From the NCBI RefSeq assembly GCF_003864975.1, contig NZ_BHGL01000007.1, positions 450,547 to 514,546 of the forward strand: a stretch of DNA of 64,000 bases, in the 5' to 3' direction. Position 1 is the stretch's first letter. Each line of letters starts with the position of its first letter. Position numbers and translations under genes: made by a program. This DNA comes from Sulfuriferula thiophila (GTDB taxonomy: Bacteria > Pseudomonadota > Gammaproteobacteria > Burkholderiales > Sulfuriferulaceae). The notes beneath the pieces are model-generated. The model had not been told where the DNA came from. It worked only from the letters and a program-made list of their open reading frames with translations, and made no database searches. Positions 1-8,184 of the stretch are shown here, one piece after another.

Positions 1-1104
1 CGACAGGCAGAAATCAATATTCTCCGGACGGCTGGAGTGGCCCATCAGACCGATACGCCATACCTTACCAGCCAGATCACCGAGACCGGCACCGATTTCC
101 AGATCAAATTCGTTCAGCAGTCGCGCCCGCACCGCTGCATCGTCGACGCCTTCCGGGATGGTGACGGTATTCAGTTGCGGCAGGCGGTAATCCTTGTCCA
201 CCACAAACTGCAAGCCCAGCGCTTCCAGTCCGTCACGCAGCATTTCATGGTTGCGCGCATGACGGGCCCAGCTATTTTCCAGACCTTCTTCAGTCATTAA
301 TATCAGCGACTCGTGCAGGCCATACAGCGTATTGACCGGTGCGGTATGGTGATAAGTACGTTTACCGGCACTACCCCAGTAACCCAGTACCAGATTCAAA
401 TCCAGAAACCAGCTTTGCACGGGTGATTTACGTGATTTCAGTTTCGCGATGGCGCGCTCGTTGAAGGTCACGGGTGACAGACCCGGTGTGCAGGACAGAC
501 ATTTCTGGCTGCCGGAATACACCGCATCCAGTTCCCATTCATCCACCAGCAGCGGAATGCCTGCCAGCGAAGTAACAGCATCCACGATCACCAGCGCGCC
601 ATGCTGATGCGCCAGCGCCGCCAGAAATTGCGCATCCGAACGTGCACCAGTTGAAGTTTCCGCATGCACAAAAGCCAGCACCTTGGTATCAGGATGCTGC
701 TCAAAAGCTTCTGCAACTTTTTCCACACTCACCGGTGCACCCCAGGCATCTTCAATCACTATCGGAATACCACCGCAACGCTTGACGTTTTCCAGCATGC
801 GCCCGCCAAACACGCCGTTTTTACACACGATGACTTTATCACCCGGCTCGACCAGATTCACAAAACACATCTCCATCCCGGCAGAACCTGGCGCAGAAAC
901 CGGCATCGTCAATGAATTCTCGGTCTGGAAAGCATAGCGCAGCAACACTTTCATTTCTTCCATCATATTGACGAAGGCAGGGTCAAGGTGGCCAATAGTC
1001 GGACGCGCCATCGCATCCAGTATGCGTTGTGGCACATCGGAAGGCCCCGGGCCCATTAATGTACGATGAGGTGGCATGAAAGAAGTGAAATTCGGCTTTT
1101 CCAT
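1..1104 (-). CDS. Alanine-glyoxylate / serine-pyruvate class V aminotransferase (3' end missing)
   Basis: Fold-type I PLP aminotransferase of class V, in the alanine-glyoxylate/serine-glyoxylate/serine-pyruvate family, which moves an amino group between small amino acids and glyoxylate or pyruvate in the cytoplasm. About 368 codons lie in the window and the C-terminus runs off the left edge. The protein opens with MEKPNF and soon has the family phrase [10 protein letters not shown] substrate/cofactor region [10 protein letters not shown] lies near residue 70 and the PLP-binding Lys is about residue 201 in SGSQKCL. The ATG at 1104 is the first one before the conserved MGPGPS block. It is the last gene of the leftward group and follows mpl by 86 bp. 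The exact amino donor cannot be told from sequence alone. Confidence 0.88.
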   Translation of the reverse strand, partial: MEKPNFTSFMPPHRTLMGPGPSDVPQRILDAMARPTIGHLDPAFVNMMEEMKVLLRYAFQTENSLTMPVSAPGSAGMEMCFVNLVEPGDKVIVCKNGVFGGRMLENVKRCGGIPIVIEDAWGAPVSVEKVAEAFEQHPDTKVLAFVHAETSTGARSDAQFLAALAHQHGALVIVDAVTSLAGIPLLVDEWELDAVYSGSQKCLSCTPGLSPVTFNERAIAKLKSRKSPVQSWFLDLNLVLGYWGSAGKRTYHHTAPVNTLYGLHESLILMTEEGLENSWARHARNHEMLRDGLEALGLQFVVDKDYRLPQLNTVTIPEGVDDAAVRARLLNEFDLEIGAGLGDLAGKVWRIGLMGHSSRPENIDFCLS

Positions 1105-1160
1105 AAGTATCCTGAGTGAGTAACGAAAAAAGATTTTAGCTTGGTTGCGCGCAAATAAAT

Positions 1161-1179
1161 ACCCTGACAAATACAGGGT
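1161..1179. terminator. Weak hairpin between mpl and the aminotransferase
   Basis: Six-base arms ACCCTG and CAGGGT are separated by 7 nt, with AT-rich flanks able to extend the stem imperfectly. It lies just past the mpl stop on the leftward strand. It may be a weak terminator or attenuator; no clean T run follows. Confidence 0.3.
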
Positions 1180-1190
1180 TATTTATCACA

Positions 1191-2534
1191 TTAAGACGCG
1201 GCTAACGCACGCAACAATTTGTCATGAATACCACCGAAGCCGCCATTGCTCATCACCAGGACCTGATCACCGGGACGCGCCTCGGCAACAATAGCGGCAA
1301 CCAGTGCATCCAGATCCTCATGCACGTGTGCCACAGCGCCCATTTCGGCAAATACGGCATACGCATCCCAGCCCAGATTGGCGGCGTAGCAGAATACCGC
1401 ATCGGCGTCACGCAAGCTGGCGGGCAAGGCGTTTTTCATCGCCCCCTGCTTCATGGTATTAGAGCGCGGCTCCAGTACAGCCAGTATCCGTGCTGCTCCG
1501 ACCTTGCGCCGCAAACCACCTAGCGTAGTGGCAATCGCAGTCGGGTGATGGGCAAAGTCGTCATACACCGTGACGCCTTTCACCACGCCACGCACTTCCA
1601 TGCGCCGCTTCACATTTTCAAATCGTCCCAGCGCCTCGCACGCTACCGCTGCCGATACACCGGCATGCCGTGCCGCAGCGATGGCCGCCAGCGCGTTATG
1701 CACGTTATGTGCGCCCATCAATGACCACGACACATCACCTTGCCTGACGCCGTTAAAATACACAGCAAATTCAGATTCACCACCCTGCGCAGTCCAGCCA
1801 TCGCCCACCCCCAACCATTCCACCGGTGTCCAGCAGCCGCGCGCAATTACCCGCCGCAGACTGTCTTCGCTACCATTGGCAATCACCAGACCTTCGCCGG
1901 GCACGGTACGCACCAGATGATGAAACTGGGTTTCGATCGCCGACAGATCCGGGAAAATGTCGGCGTGATCAAATTCCAGATTATTCAGGATCGCCGTGCG
2001 CGGATGATAATGCACAAACTTGGAACGCTTATCGAAGAACGCCGTGTCGTATTCATCTGCTTCGATGACAAAGAATGGTAGCTCGGTCAGCCGCGCCGAA
2101 ATACCGAAATTTTGCGGAATGCCACCCACCAGAAATCCTGGATGCAAACCCGCATCTTCCAGTATCCATGCCAGCATCGACGTCGTCGTGGTTTTGCCAT
2201 GCGTACCCGCCACTGCCAGCACCCATTTATCATGCAACACGTTTTCCGCCAGCCATTGCGGGCCGGAGATATACGGCAAACCACGATTCAGGATCGCCTC
2301 CATCAGCGGATTGCCACGCGTCACCACGTTGCCGATAACAAAGACATCGGGCTTTAACTCAAGCTGCTCCGGGTCGAAACCTTCGATCAGCTCTATCCCC
2401 AACTCACGCAACTGATCGGACATGGGCGGGTAAACGTTGGCATCACACCCTGTCACCTTGTGCCCGGCTGCACGTGCAATCGCCGCAATGCCGCCCATGA
2501 AAGTGCCACAAATGCCTAAAATATGTAAATGCAT
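1191..2534 (-). CDS. mpl: UDP-MurNAc:L-Ala-gamma-D-Glu-meso-DAP ligase, murein recycling
   Basis: Mpl joins the recycled tripeptide L-Ala-gamma-D-Glu-meso-DAP to UDP-MurNAc, returning cell-wall peptides to peptidoglycan synthesis in the cytoplasm. The 447-residue product has the Mur-ligase layout. An N-terminal Rossmann-like domain carries ILGICGTFMGG, the ATP-binding P-loop GTHGKTTTT sits at about residues 110-117, and a central and a C-terminal domain follow (ending region MSNGGFGG). I chose the ATG at 2534 because the conserved MHLHILGICGT begins there. An upstream start at 2621 would add 29 unrelated residues and overlap the preceding gene. Length fits Mpl (about 450) and the motif set fits Mpl better than MurC. 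Confidence 0.93.
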   Translation of the reverse strand: MHLHILGICGTFMGGIAAIARAAGHKVTGCDANVYPPMSDQLRELGIELIEGFDPEQLELKPDVFVIGNVVTRGNPLMEAILNRGLPYISGPQWLAENVLHDKWVLAVAGTHGKTTTTSMLAWILEDAGLHPGFLVGGIPQNFGISARLTELPFFVIEADEYDTAFFDKRSKFVHYHPRTAILNNLEFDHADIFPDLSAIETQFHHLVRTVPGEGLVIANGSEDSLRRVIARGCWTPVEWLGVGDGWTAQGGESEFAVYFNGVRQGDVSWSLMGAHNVHNALAAIAAARHAGVSAAVACEALGRFENVKRRMEVRGVVKGVTVYDDFAHHPTAIATTLGGLRRKVGAARILAVLEPRSNTMKQGAMKNALPASLRDADAVFCYAANLGWDAYAVFAEMGAVAHVHEDLDALVAAIVAEARPGDQVLVMSNGGFGGIHDKLLRALAAS

Positions 2535-2580
2535 AATATCGTCTACGGATGAATTGGAATGATGGTTATACGAACCCGGT

Positions 2581-3015
2581 TCAGTTAAATCCGGCTCCAT
2601 CGCTGACCGTACCTTTGGCAAGGTCGACCAGAATATTGCGCCCCGGGATCAGTGTCGCGACCGCCAGCAGGAAAATCTCGATAAAGTCCTTACGCTCACT
2701 TTCGGGCAATGTGCTGGTGCGGTTAAACGTGCCAAACATGGAATCATGGAATGCCGCAATATAGAGTATCTGCTTCTTGATCTCGGGAATATTATTGGAA
2801 TCAACCGTATCATCCAGCTTTGCAATAACCACTTCCCCGAGCTTTTCCTTGATCGATTTGTACAGATGATCAAGATACTCCGCCGCGCTGGGGCGGCCAT
2901 TTTCATCCTGCAGCGTGTACTCCACGCTCACCATCTCGCCTACTTTGGTTTTCAGGGTAACGCGCTTGTCGACTGGCTCACTGGCTGCCGAATTAGGCTG
3001 AATAATCAGGCTCAT
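2581..3015 (-). CDS. Conserved-looking protein of unknown function, 144 aa
   Basis: I do not recognise this 144-residue protein. It has no signal peptide. The N-terminal third looks beta-rich (KRVTLKTKVGEMVSVEYTL), the middle is charged and helical, and a hydrophobic stretch (IFLLAVATLIPG) lies near residue 120. A good ribosome binding site (AAGGA, about 7 nt before ATG 3015) and typical codon use support that it is expressed. It is 46 bp upstream of mpl on the same strand, so the two may be co-transcribed. Function is unknown. Confidence 0.65.
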   Translation of the reverse strand: MSLIIQPNSAASEPVDKRVTLKTKVGEMVSVEYTLQDENGRPSAAEYLDHLYKSIKEKLGEVVIAKLDDTVDSNNIPEIKKQILYIAAFHDSMFGTFNRTSTLPESERKDFIEIFLLAVATLIPGRNILVDLAKGTVSDGAGFN

Positions 3016-3246
3016 GACTGGTTCCTTAAAATGATAGTCTGCTCAAAAACGGGGAATATCCGGATTCAACAATCCTCGGGCATAGAATACTGGCTTAACC
3101 GCGTGAAACCGCGAAATTTCCGCAGCGTTGAATTGTACACACATTTGGTCGGGCTTTTCGACTCCGGCCCCATGCCCGACACATAACGCCGGGTTGCGTA
3201 CGCCGGGCCGCAGCGGAGAAAGCAATAACAGCAAAAACACGCGCCA

Positions 3247-4194
3247 TCAAATAAGGATCAGCAACCACAACGGCAGGGTAAACAGAAACAGCACAGTACT
3301 CCAGGCAATAGTCAGCGCCACCATTTCCACATCCAGCTGGTAACGGTCAGCCACACTCAATGCCATCAGCATGGTGGGCACCCCAGTCTCGATCACCGCT
3401 GCAATTTGGGCATCGCGCAAGGTACCGAACCAGGACCAGGACACCAGCAGAGCGGTAAATGGCAATACCAGCAGCTTGAACATGGCCACGCTCAGCACGG
3501 CACGATTCGGCGCCAACCGGCTCCAGGGGATGGACAAGCCCAGCATCAGCAACATTACCGGTACGGTAGGCTGGCCAATAAAATGCGAGGCGCTGATAAT
3601 CGGCTTGACTTCCCAGCCCATCAGGCTCACCACAATACCGGCCATGAACGACCATACCGGCGGCAGCATCAGCCATGCCTTGACCGGGTTACCCTGATGC
3701 GCGACCTGCCCGCCAAAACGTATCGCTATCCATACGCCGAGACTCCATAACAACGGTGTGGCTGCGCCCATATCGGCGAACGCCGCATAGCGGCCACCTT
3801 CGTCACCGAACAGAAAATGCAGCAAGGGAAAACCCATGAACAGCACATTGCCAAAAATGCCGCACAGCAACAGTCCGGCCCGGGTAGTCGCTGCCAGATT
3901 CGCGCCGATGCGGGTATGGAACAGCACAAAATACAGTACGCCAAACCCGAACAGGACACTCAGCCCCAGCAATAGCGGAACCGACAATAACTCTGTGGTG
4001 ATATCCGCACTTGCCGCTGCTGCGAACAGCAACGCGGGTGCAAACAGATTGATGGTAATGGTCGAGATGTAACCGCGCACCAGTTTCACCCCATTTTCGC
4101 CCAGGCTACGTCGCCATGCAGCACCGGCTGCAACCAGCAAGACCATGGGCAACATCACTTCAAGCAGAAGTTTAATATAGTAGGCGAGAGACAT
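3247..4194 (-). CDS. AEC (auxin efflux carrier) family permease
   Basis: Inner-membrane transporter of the AEC/BART superfamily, whose bacterial members export or exchange organic acids such as malate. The 315-residue protein has about ten hydrophobic segments and opens directly into the first one (LLLEVMLPMVLLVAAGA). The internal pattern of two five-helix halves with a Pro/Gly-rich break (CGIFGNVLFMGFPLL; PTVPVMLLMLGLSI) is typical of the family. The ATG at 4194 (MSLAYYIK) is preferred over a TTG at 4209. The gene is divergent from the small gene at 4331. The substrate cannot be deduced. Confidence 0.85.
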   Translation of the reverse strand: MSLAYYIKLLLEVMLPMVLLVAAGAAWRRSLGENGVKLVRGYISTITINLFAPALLFAAAASADITTELLSVPLLLGLSVLFGFGVLYFVLFHTRIGANLAATTRAGLLLCGIFGNVLFMGFPLLHFLFGDEGGRYAAFADMGAATPLLWSLGVWIAIRFGGQVAHQGNPVKAWLMLPPVWSFMAGIVVSLMGWEVKPIISASHFIGQPTVPVMLLMLGLSIPWSRLAPNRAVLSVAMFKLLVLPFTALLVSWSWFGTLRDAQIAAVIETGVPTMLMALSVADRYQLDVEMVALTIAWSTVLFLFTLPLWLLILI

Positions 4195-4330
4195 GGAACG
4201 CAAACACAAATAAGGACAGTATGATAATAACGCAGATTCTCTCGTTCAGCGCAAAGCAATTCGCGCCAAACTTTGCCATTCACGCATTAAAACCAGTATC
4301 ATTCCATGACACCAACCGAGGTATGCAATC

Positions 4331-4711
4331 ATGGACTGGGCCCACACCATTACCCCCGAAATTCCCGTTGCCACCATCCTGCAGCAATGCACGCTGGAAA
4401 ATCTGCCGCAACTGAGCGAAGACGTTTACAGCGTCGACCACATCTCTGCCGATGGCTCAACGGCGAACGCAGAATGTATGTGGGGCGTATTTGAAGTGGA
4501 GTGTCGTCCGGTCAGGAACGGCGTGCGCTATGCACTGACCAGCTGCCCTAACGCTTTTCAATGGACCATCACCAGCCGCCATGGCGAAACCGTCGTGCAT
4601 GGCAGCATCAATCAAATGTCGCCAGACCCTGAATTTGCTGAATCCATTGAGGAATTCTTGCGCCATTTCTGTAGCGGGCTGGAACAGCCGCCCCACCCTC
4701 CAACAGCTTAA
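4331..4711 (+). CDS. Hypothetical protein, 126 aa
   Basis: Unrecognised 126-residue acidic soluble protein without a signal peptide or membrane segment. It begins MDWAHTITPE, has a Cys-containing central beta-like region (NAECMWGVFEVECRPV) and ends with an acidic helix (EFAESIEEFLRHF) and a Pro-rich tail. GAGG lies about 10 nt upstream of the ATG. It is convergent with the NDP-sugar dehydrogenase, with 14 bp between the stops. The real gene is likely; its role is unknown. Confidence 0.55.
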   Translation: MDWAHTITPEIPVATILQQCTLENLPQLSEDVYSVDHISADGSTANAECMWGVFEVECRPVRNGVRYALTSCPNAFQWTITSRHGETVVHGSINQMSPDPEFAESIEEFLRHFCSGLEQPPHPPTA

Positions 4712-4725
4712 TCAACAGCCGGCAA

Positions 4726-6006
4726 TTACAAACGCCATACCGTCAAACCTTCAGCCTGCAAAGCCGTCGCGTCAAAGCGACACTTAACATCGATAAAGCA
4801 GCCATTGGGAACCAGTTTGGTAAGTAAATCGGACACGGGTTTGTCCAGAAACTGCTGATGGGCAACGGCCACCACCATCGCATCCGCAACCGGCAATTCA
4901 TCCCATGCCAGCAAATTCAGCCCATATTTATGGACTGCGTCAACGCTATCAGCAACGGGATCATGCACAAAAACCTTCACCCCGAATGATTCCAACTCCC
5001 GAATCAGATCCATCACCTTGGAATTGCGCAAATCCGCTATATTTTCCTTGAAAGTCAGTCCCAGCACATTGACTTTCACCCCTCTCATGGGACTGCCATT
5101 TTTGATGAGCAGCTTGATGACCTGATCCGCAATAAACTTGCCCATGCCATCGTTAATGCGCCGCCCAGCCAGAATCACGTCCGGGTGATAACCCAGCATT
5201 TCTGCCTTGCTGGTCAGGTAATACGGATCCACCCCGATACAATGCCCACCCACCAATCCCGGCTGAAATGGCAGGAAATTCCATTTGGTGCCCGCAGCTT
5301 CCAGCACCTCCTGCGAATCGATACCGACCAGATGAAAAATGATCGCCAGTTCATTCATCAACGCGATATTCAAGTCGCGCTGCGTGTTCTCTATCACTTT
5401 TGCAGCTTCTGCCACCTTGATACAGGACACGCGATGCACGCCCACTGTGACGATAGAAGCATACAACCCAGCCACAAGCGCCAGAGTCGCTGCGCTGTCT
5501 CCGGAAACAATTTTGACTACGTTACTCAGCGTATGCCGCTTATCACCAGGATTAATACGTTCCGGCGAATAGCCGACGTGAAAATCATGCTGCCATTTCA
5601 AACCGGATGCCTGCTCAAGCTGAGGCACGCAAATCTCTTCCGTTGCCCCGGGATACACCGTAGATTCATAAATTACAATCGCACCACGTTTCATGTGCTG
5701 ACCTACAGTACGGCTAGCATCAATGAGCGGAGTGAAATCAGGCTGATGGGCAGCATCCACGGGGGTAGGCACGGCAATAATAATAAAATCCGCCTCCGCC
5801 AGCAGCACCGGATCATCCGTAAATGTCAGTTGTTCAGCCGCACGCAATTCACTGCTTTCTACATCAGACCCCGCTACAACATAACGGCGAAAATCCTCCA
5901 CCTTACTGCGGGTATGACTAAAACCTATCGTAGGCATGATCTTGCCGAACGCCACGGCAAGGGGCAGGCCAACATATCCCAGGCCAACGATTGCTACAGT
6001 ACTCAT
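4726..6006 (-). CDS. Nucleotide-sugar 6-dehydrogenase (TviB/WbpO type)
   Basis: UDP-glucose/GDP-mannose dehydrogenase superfamily enzyme that oxidises the C6 hydroxyl of an NDP-sugar to a uronic acid in two NAD-dependent steps. The 426-residue product has an N-terminal NAD-binding Rossmann motif (VAIVGLGYVGLPLA, residues 3-16), the central block with the active-site Cys at about 256 in GGHCIGVDPYY, and a C-terminal domain with LGLTFKENIADLRNSK. The overall pattern resembles UDP-N-acetylhexosamine dehydrogenases more than classical UDP-glucose dehydrogenase; this is judged by eye. The ATG at 6006 has AAGG just upstream and starts the Rossmann strand. It is the last gene of the EPS operon, 10 bp after the GH10 gene, and presumably supplies a uronic or aminouronic acid donor. 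Confidence 0.9.
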   Translation of the reverse strand: MSTVAIVGLGYVGLPLAVAFGKIMPTIGFSHTRSKVEDFRRYVVAGSDVESSELRAAEQLTFTDDPVLLAEADFIIIAVPTPVDAAHQPDFTPLIDASRTVGQHMKRGAIVIYESTVYPGATEEICVPQLEQASGLKWQHDFHVGYSPERINPGDKRHTLSNVVKIVSGDSAATLALVAGLYASIVTVGVHRVSCIKVAEAAKVIENTQRDLNIALMNELAIIFHLVGIDSQEVLEAAGTKWNFLPFQPGLVGGHCIGVDPYYLTSKAEMLGYHPDVILAGRRINDGMGKFIADQVIKLLIKNGSPMRGVKVNVLGLTFKENIADLRNSKVMDLIRELESFGVKVFVHDPVADSVDAVHKYGLNLLAWDELPVADAMVVAVAHQQFLDKPVSDLLTKLVPNGCFIDVKCRFDATALQAEGLTVWRL

Positions 6007-6016
6007 ATCCAACCTT

Positions 6017-7084
6017 TCAAGGCGATTTGATAGTAGAAGTGGACAATGCATCCATTAATGCACGGTATGACGGTTTGGGCTGCATCTGCTCATCAAATAT
6101 CAGCGCCGCGCCGTTACCCGGAAAAAAAGTCGGTATCCACGAATGGCGGTCGGTAAACCCCCACAACGTAAAATGATGACAGTTCCTGGCGGATAAACAT
6201 GTGTTCAATACATCGCGATATATATCAGCCTGCGCCTGCAGTTTGGCTGGCGTCACCGGAAGCTTGATCATGACATCCATTTCAGTGATAAAGACATTGA
6301 GCCCAAGGCTGTTTAATCGCGCCATATTTGCACTTACTGCCTGTATATCAGGCGCAGCCTCGACACTGGTATGCATTTGCAAACCGACTGCATTAACCGG
6401 AACACCTTGCGCACGCAACCCCTGCAACAGTTTATAGATGGCATCCGCCTTGGGGCCACCGCCCTCACCGCCATAATCGTTATACAGCAGCACAGCTTCA
6501 GGATCGGCCTCATGCGCCCATTGAAAAGCCAGCGCGATATAATCCGGGCCGATACCTTGTGACCAGAAAGTCTGCCGCATCGCGCCATTATCATCAATTG
6601 CCTCACTCACCACATCCCATATTTTGATGTGCTCGCGGTAATGCCCGACTACTCGAAAAATGTATTCGCGCAAAATCATGCGTAACTGCGCCTGCGTCCA
6701 GTGCCCATTGATCAGCCAGGCTGGCAACTGTTCATGCCAGACCAGAACATGGCCATGCACTTGCATATTATGCTGCTCGGCAAAATCAACCACCGCATCA
6801 CCACCGGCAAACTCATAATGAAACGGCGCAGGATGCAAAGCGTCAAATTTCATGCTGTTTTCAGGAGTGAGGCTATTAAATTCGCGCGCGAGTGTGGCAG
6901 CGTATTCCGCATCATCCCGCAATGCATCTTCATCGACGCTCGCACCAATCTGTACGCCGCGCATCTGGGCTGATCCGCGCAAAGTGCCCGCCATCGATTC
7001 AAGGGCTGGCGCCGCACTTGCCGTCGCCACCCATGCAGAGAACAGTACAAAAACAAGCCGTCTGCAGATACGCTTCATCGTCAT
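6017..7084 (-). CDS. GH10 family glycosidase (endo-1,4-beta-xylanase-like), exported
   Basis: Glycoside hydrolase family 10, a retaining (beta/alpha)8-barrel enzyme usually acting on beta-1,4-xylan. A signal peptide covers about residues 1-25 (LVFVLFSAW, cleavage near ASA-AP), so it is periplasmic or secreted. Family landmarks are HGHVLVWHEQLP (about 110-121), the acid/base Glu161 in WDVVSEA, the nucleophile Glu268 in ITEMDV, and LWGFTDRHSW near the end. The Asn that normally precedes the acid/base Glu in clan GH-A is Ser160 here (codon AGT at 6607-6605). The start ATG overlaps the deacetylase stop (TAATG), so the genes are translationally coupled. Its place in an EPS operon suggests trimming or release of the exported polymer rather than plant xylan use. 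Confidence 0.92.
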   Translation of the reverse strand: MTMKRICRRLVFVLFSAWVATASAAPALESMAGTLRGSAQMRGVQIGASVDEDALRDDAEYAATLAREFNSLTPENSMKFDALHPAPFHYEFAGGDAVVDFAEQHNMQVHGHVLVWHEQLPAWLINGHWTQAQLRMILREYIFRVVGHYREHIKIWDVVSEAIDDNGAMRQTFWSQGIGPDYIALAFQWAHEADPEAVLLYNDYGGEGGGPKADAIYKLLQGLRAQGVPVNAVGLQMHTSVEAAPDIQAVSANMARLNSLGLNVFITEMDVMIKLPVTPAKLQAQADIYRDVLNTCLSARNCHHFTLWGFTDRHSWIPTFFPGNGAALIFDEQMQPKPSYRALMDALSTSTIKSP

Positions 7085-8073
7085 TAATAACCCTGGTAGG
7101 TGACTACCGGCAGACCGGCCAAGCCTCTGACGAACGGCGGCACTGCCTCATCTTTCTTTGTTGTCAGCCCAACGGAAAGCGCCCATTGATCAAGCCAGGA
7201 AAAACCTACCTGGCCAGCATACGTATTAAGCGAGGCATAGGCCTTGTCTTGCAAGGCGTCTGCCAAGGTAATGAACACATACCCACGCCGTTTCATCATT
7301 TCAACCAGCTCGCCAAAGTGATCGGCATTCAATGCATTGGCATGCAATAACAATACCTGCTTATTTTCGCGCCCGAAAATATCCACCGAGCGTTTCTCGG
7401 CATCTATAAAAACCTTTTCCATATAAGGAATATAGGCCTCTGCCACCCGCTGCATCCCTGCCTGATTACCCTGTTGCGCAGCCTTGTCATAAGCAGCAGC
7501 AAATACCCATTCGGCGTGATTGATCGTCACGGGCGCAACCGTGTAGCCATGCTCCGTAAGGAATTTTTCAAATGCTGATCGGCTGGCAGCATCATTACCA
7601 ACCTGCAAATAGGGGTGGCGGAAATAGCGTAACTGCATGCCCCGCGCTGCCAGCAGCGGTTTCGTTACCGCTTCGCCGCGCAGCACATCCTGCTCGAACT
7701 GCTCCAGCGGTATACGGCTCAGCGATAGATGAGAAAAGGTGTGATTGCCCAACTCCAATCCGGCGTTCAGCCAGTCGTTGAGTATGGCCAGACTTTGCTC
7801 ATTCAACTGCCCCTGCACGTAGAGCTTGGATTCATTTACGAACCCGACTGCCGGGATATGGTTGGCTGTGATCTGATGTAAAAGCTGATCCGACTTGCCG
7901 CGCAACACCGTCCAGTTATCGCTGTAGCCCGCCACAAAAGGAAGATCATCGAACGTCACGGCGACTTCGCGGTGCGGCATCTGCACAACAAATGTCTCCG
8001 CATGCGACACAGCGCCCGAAGTGCCAAACAGCACTCCGAGCAAGGCAAACCATTTCACCATTTTCTTCATCAT
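7084..8073 (-). CDS. Exported polysaccharide deacetylase (CE4/NodB domain)
   Basis: Carbohydrate esterase family 4 enzyme, a metal-dependent de-N- or de-O-acetylase. The 329-residue product has a signal peptide (WFALLGVLFGTSGAVSHA, about residues 8-25). The three core motifs are TFDD at 40-43, the metal-binding HTFSH at 111-115 and RHPYL at 152-156; a later LLLHANAL is compatible with motif 5. The start at 8073 has GGGA a few bases upstream; an in-frame ATG at 8070 is an alternative. It follows the outer-membrane TPR gene and overlaps the GH10 gene by one base. With the synthase upstream it likely deacetylates the nascent polymer in the periplasm, as PgaB does for poly-GlcNAc. Confidence 0.9.
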   Translation of the reverse strand: MMKKMVKWFALLGVLFGTSGAVSHAETFVVQMPHREVAVTFDDLPFVAGYSDNWTVLRGKSDQLLHQITANHIPAVGFVNESKLYVQGQLNEQSLAILNDWLNAGLELGNHTFSHLSLSRIPLEQFEQDVLRGEAVTKPLLAARGMQLRYFRHPYLQVGNDAASRSAFEKFLTEHGYTVAPVTINHAEWVFAAAYDKAAQQGNQAGMQRVAEAYIPYMEKVFIDAEKRSVDIFGRENKQVLLLHANALNADHFGELVEMMKRRGYVFITLADALQDKAYASLNTYAGQVGFSWLDQWALSVGLTTKKDEAVPPFVRGLAGLPVVTYQGY

Positions 8074-8184
8074 TTTTCCCGGTTGCATTGTATGGATTAG
8101 GCGCTGCTGCGCCACTGCAGCAAACACATGCTGTAACGCATCATTCGCTGCCGTGCCATACCATGTCAACGAACCGTACCGGTA

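Noticed and set aside
3043-3240. 65-codon minus-strand frame between the unknown gene and the AEC permease
   Set aside because: Starts with a Leu-rich run that mimics a signal peptide, but there is no ribosome binding site and the rest has no pattern. Left as intergenic.
5185-6030. 281-codon plus-strand open frame
   Set aside because: Antisense to the NDP-sugar dehydrogenase with no conserved features.
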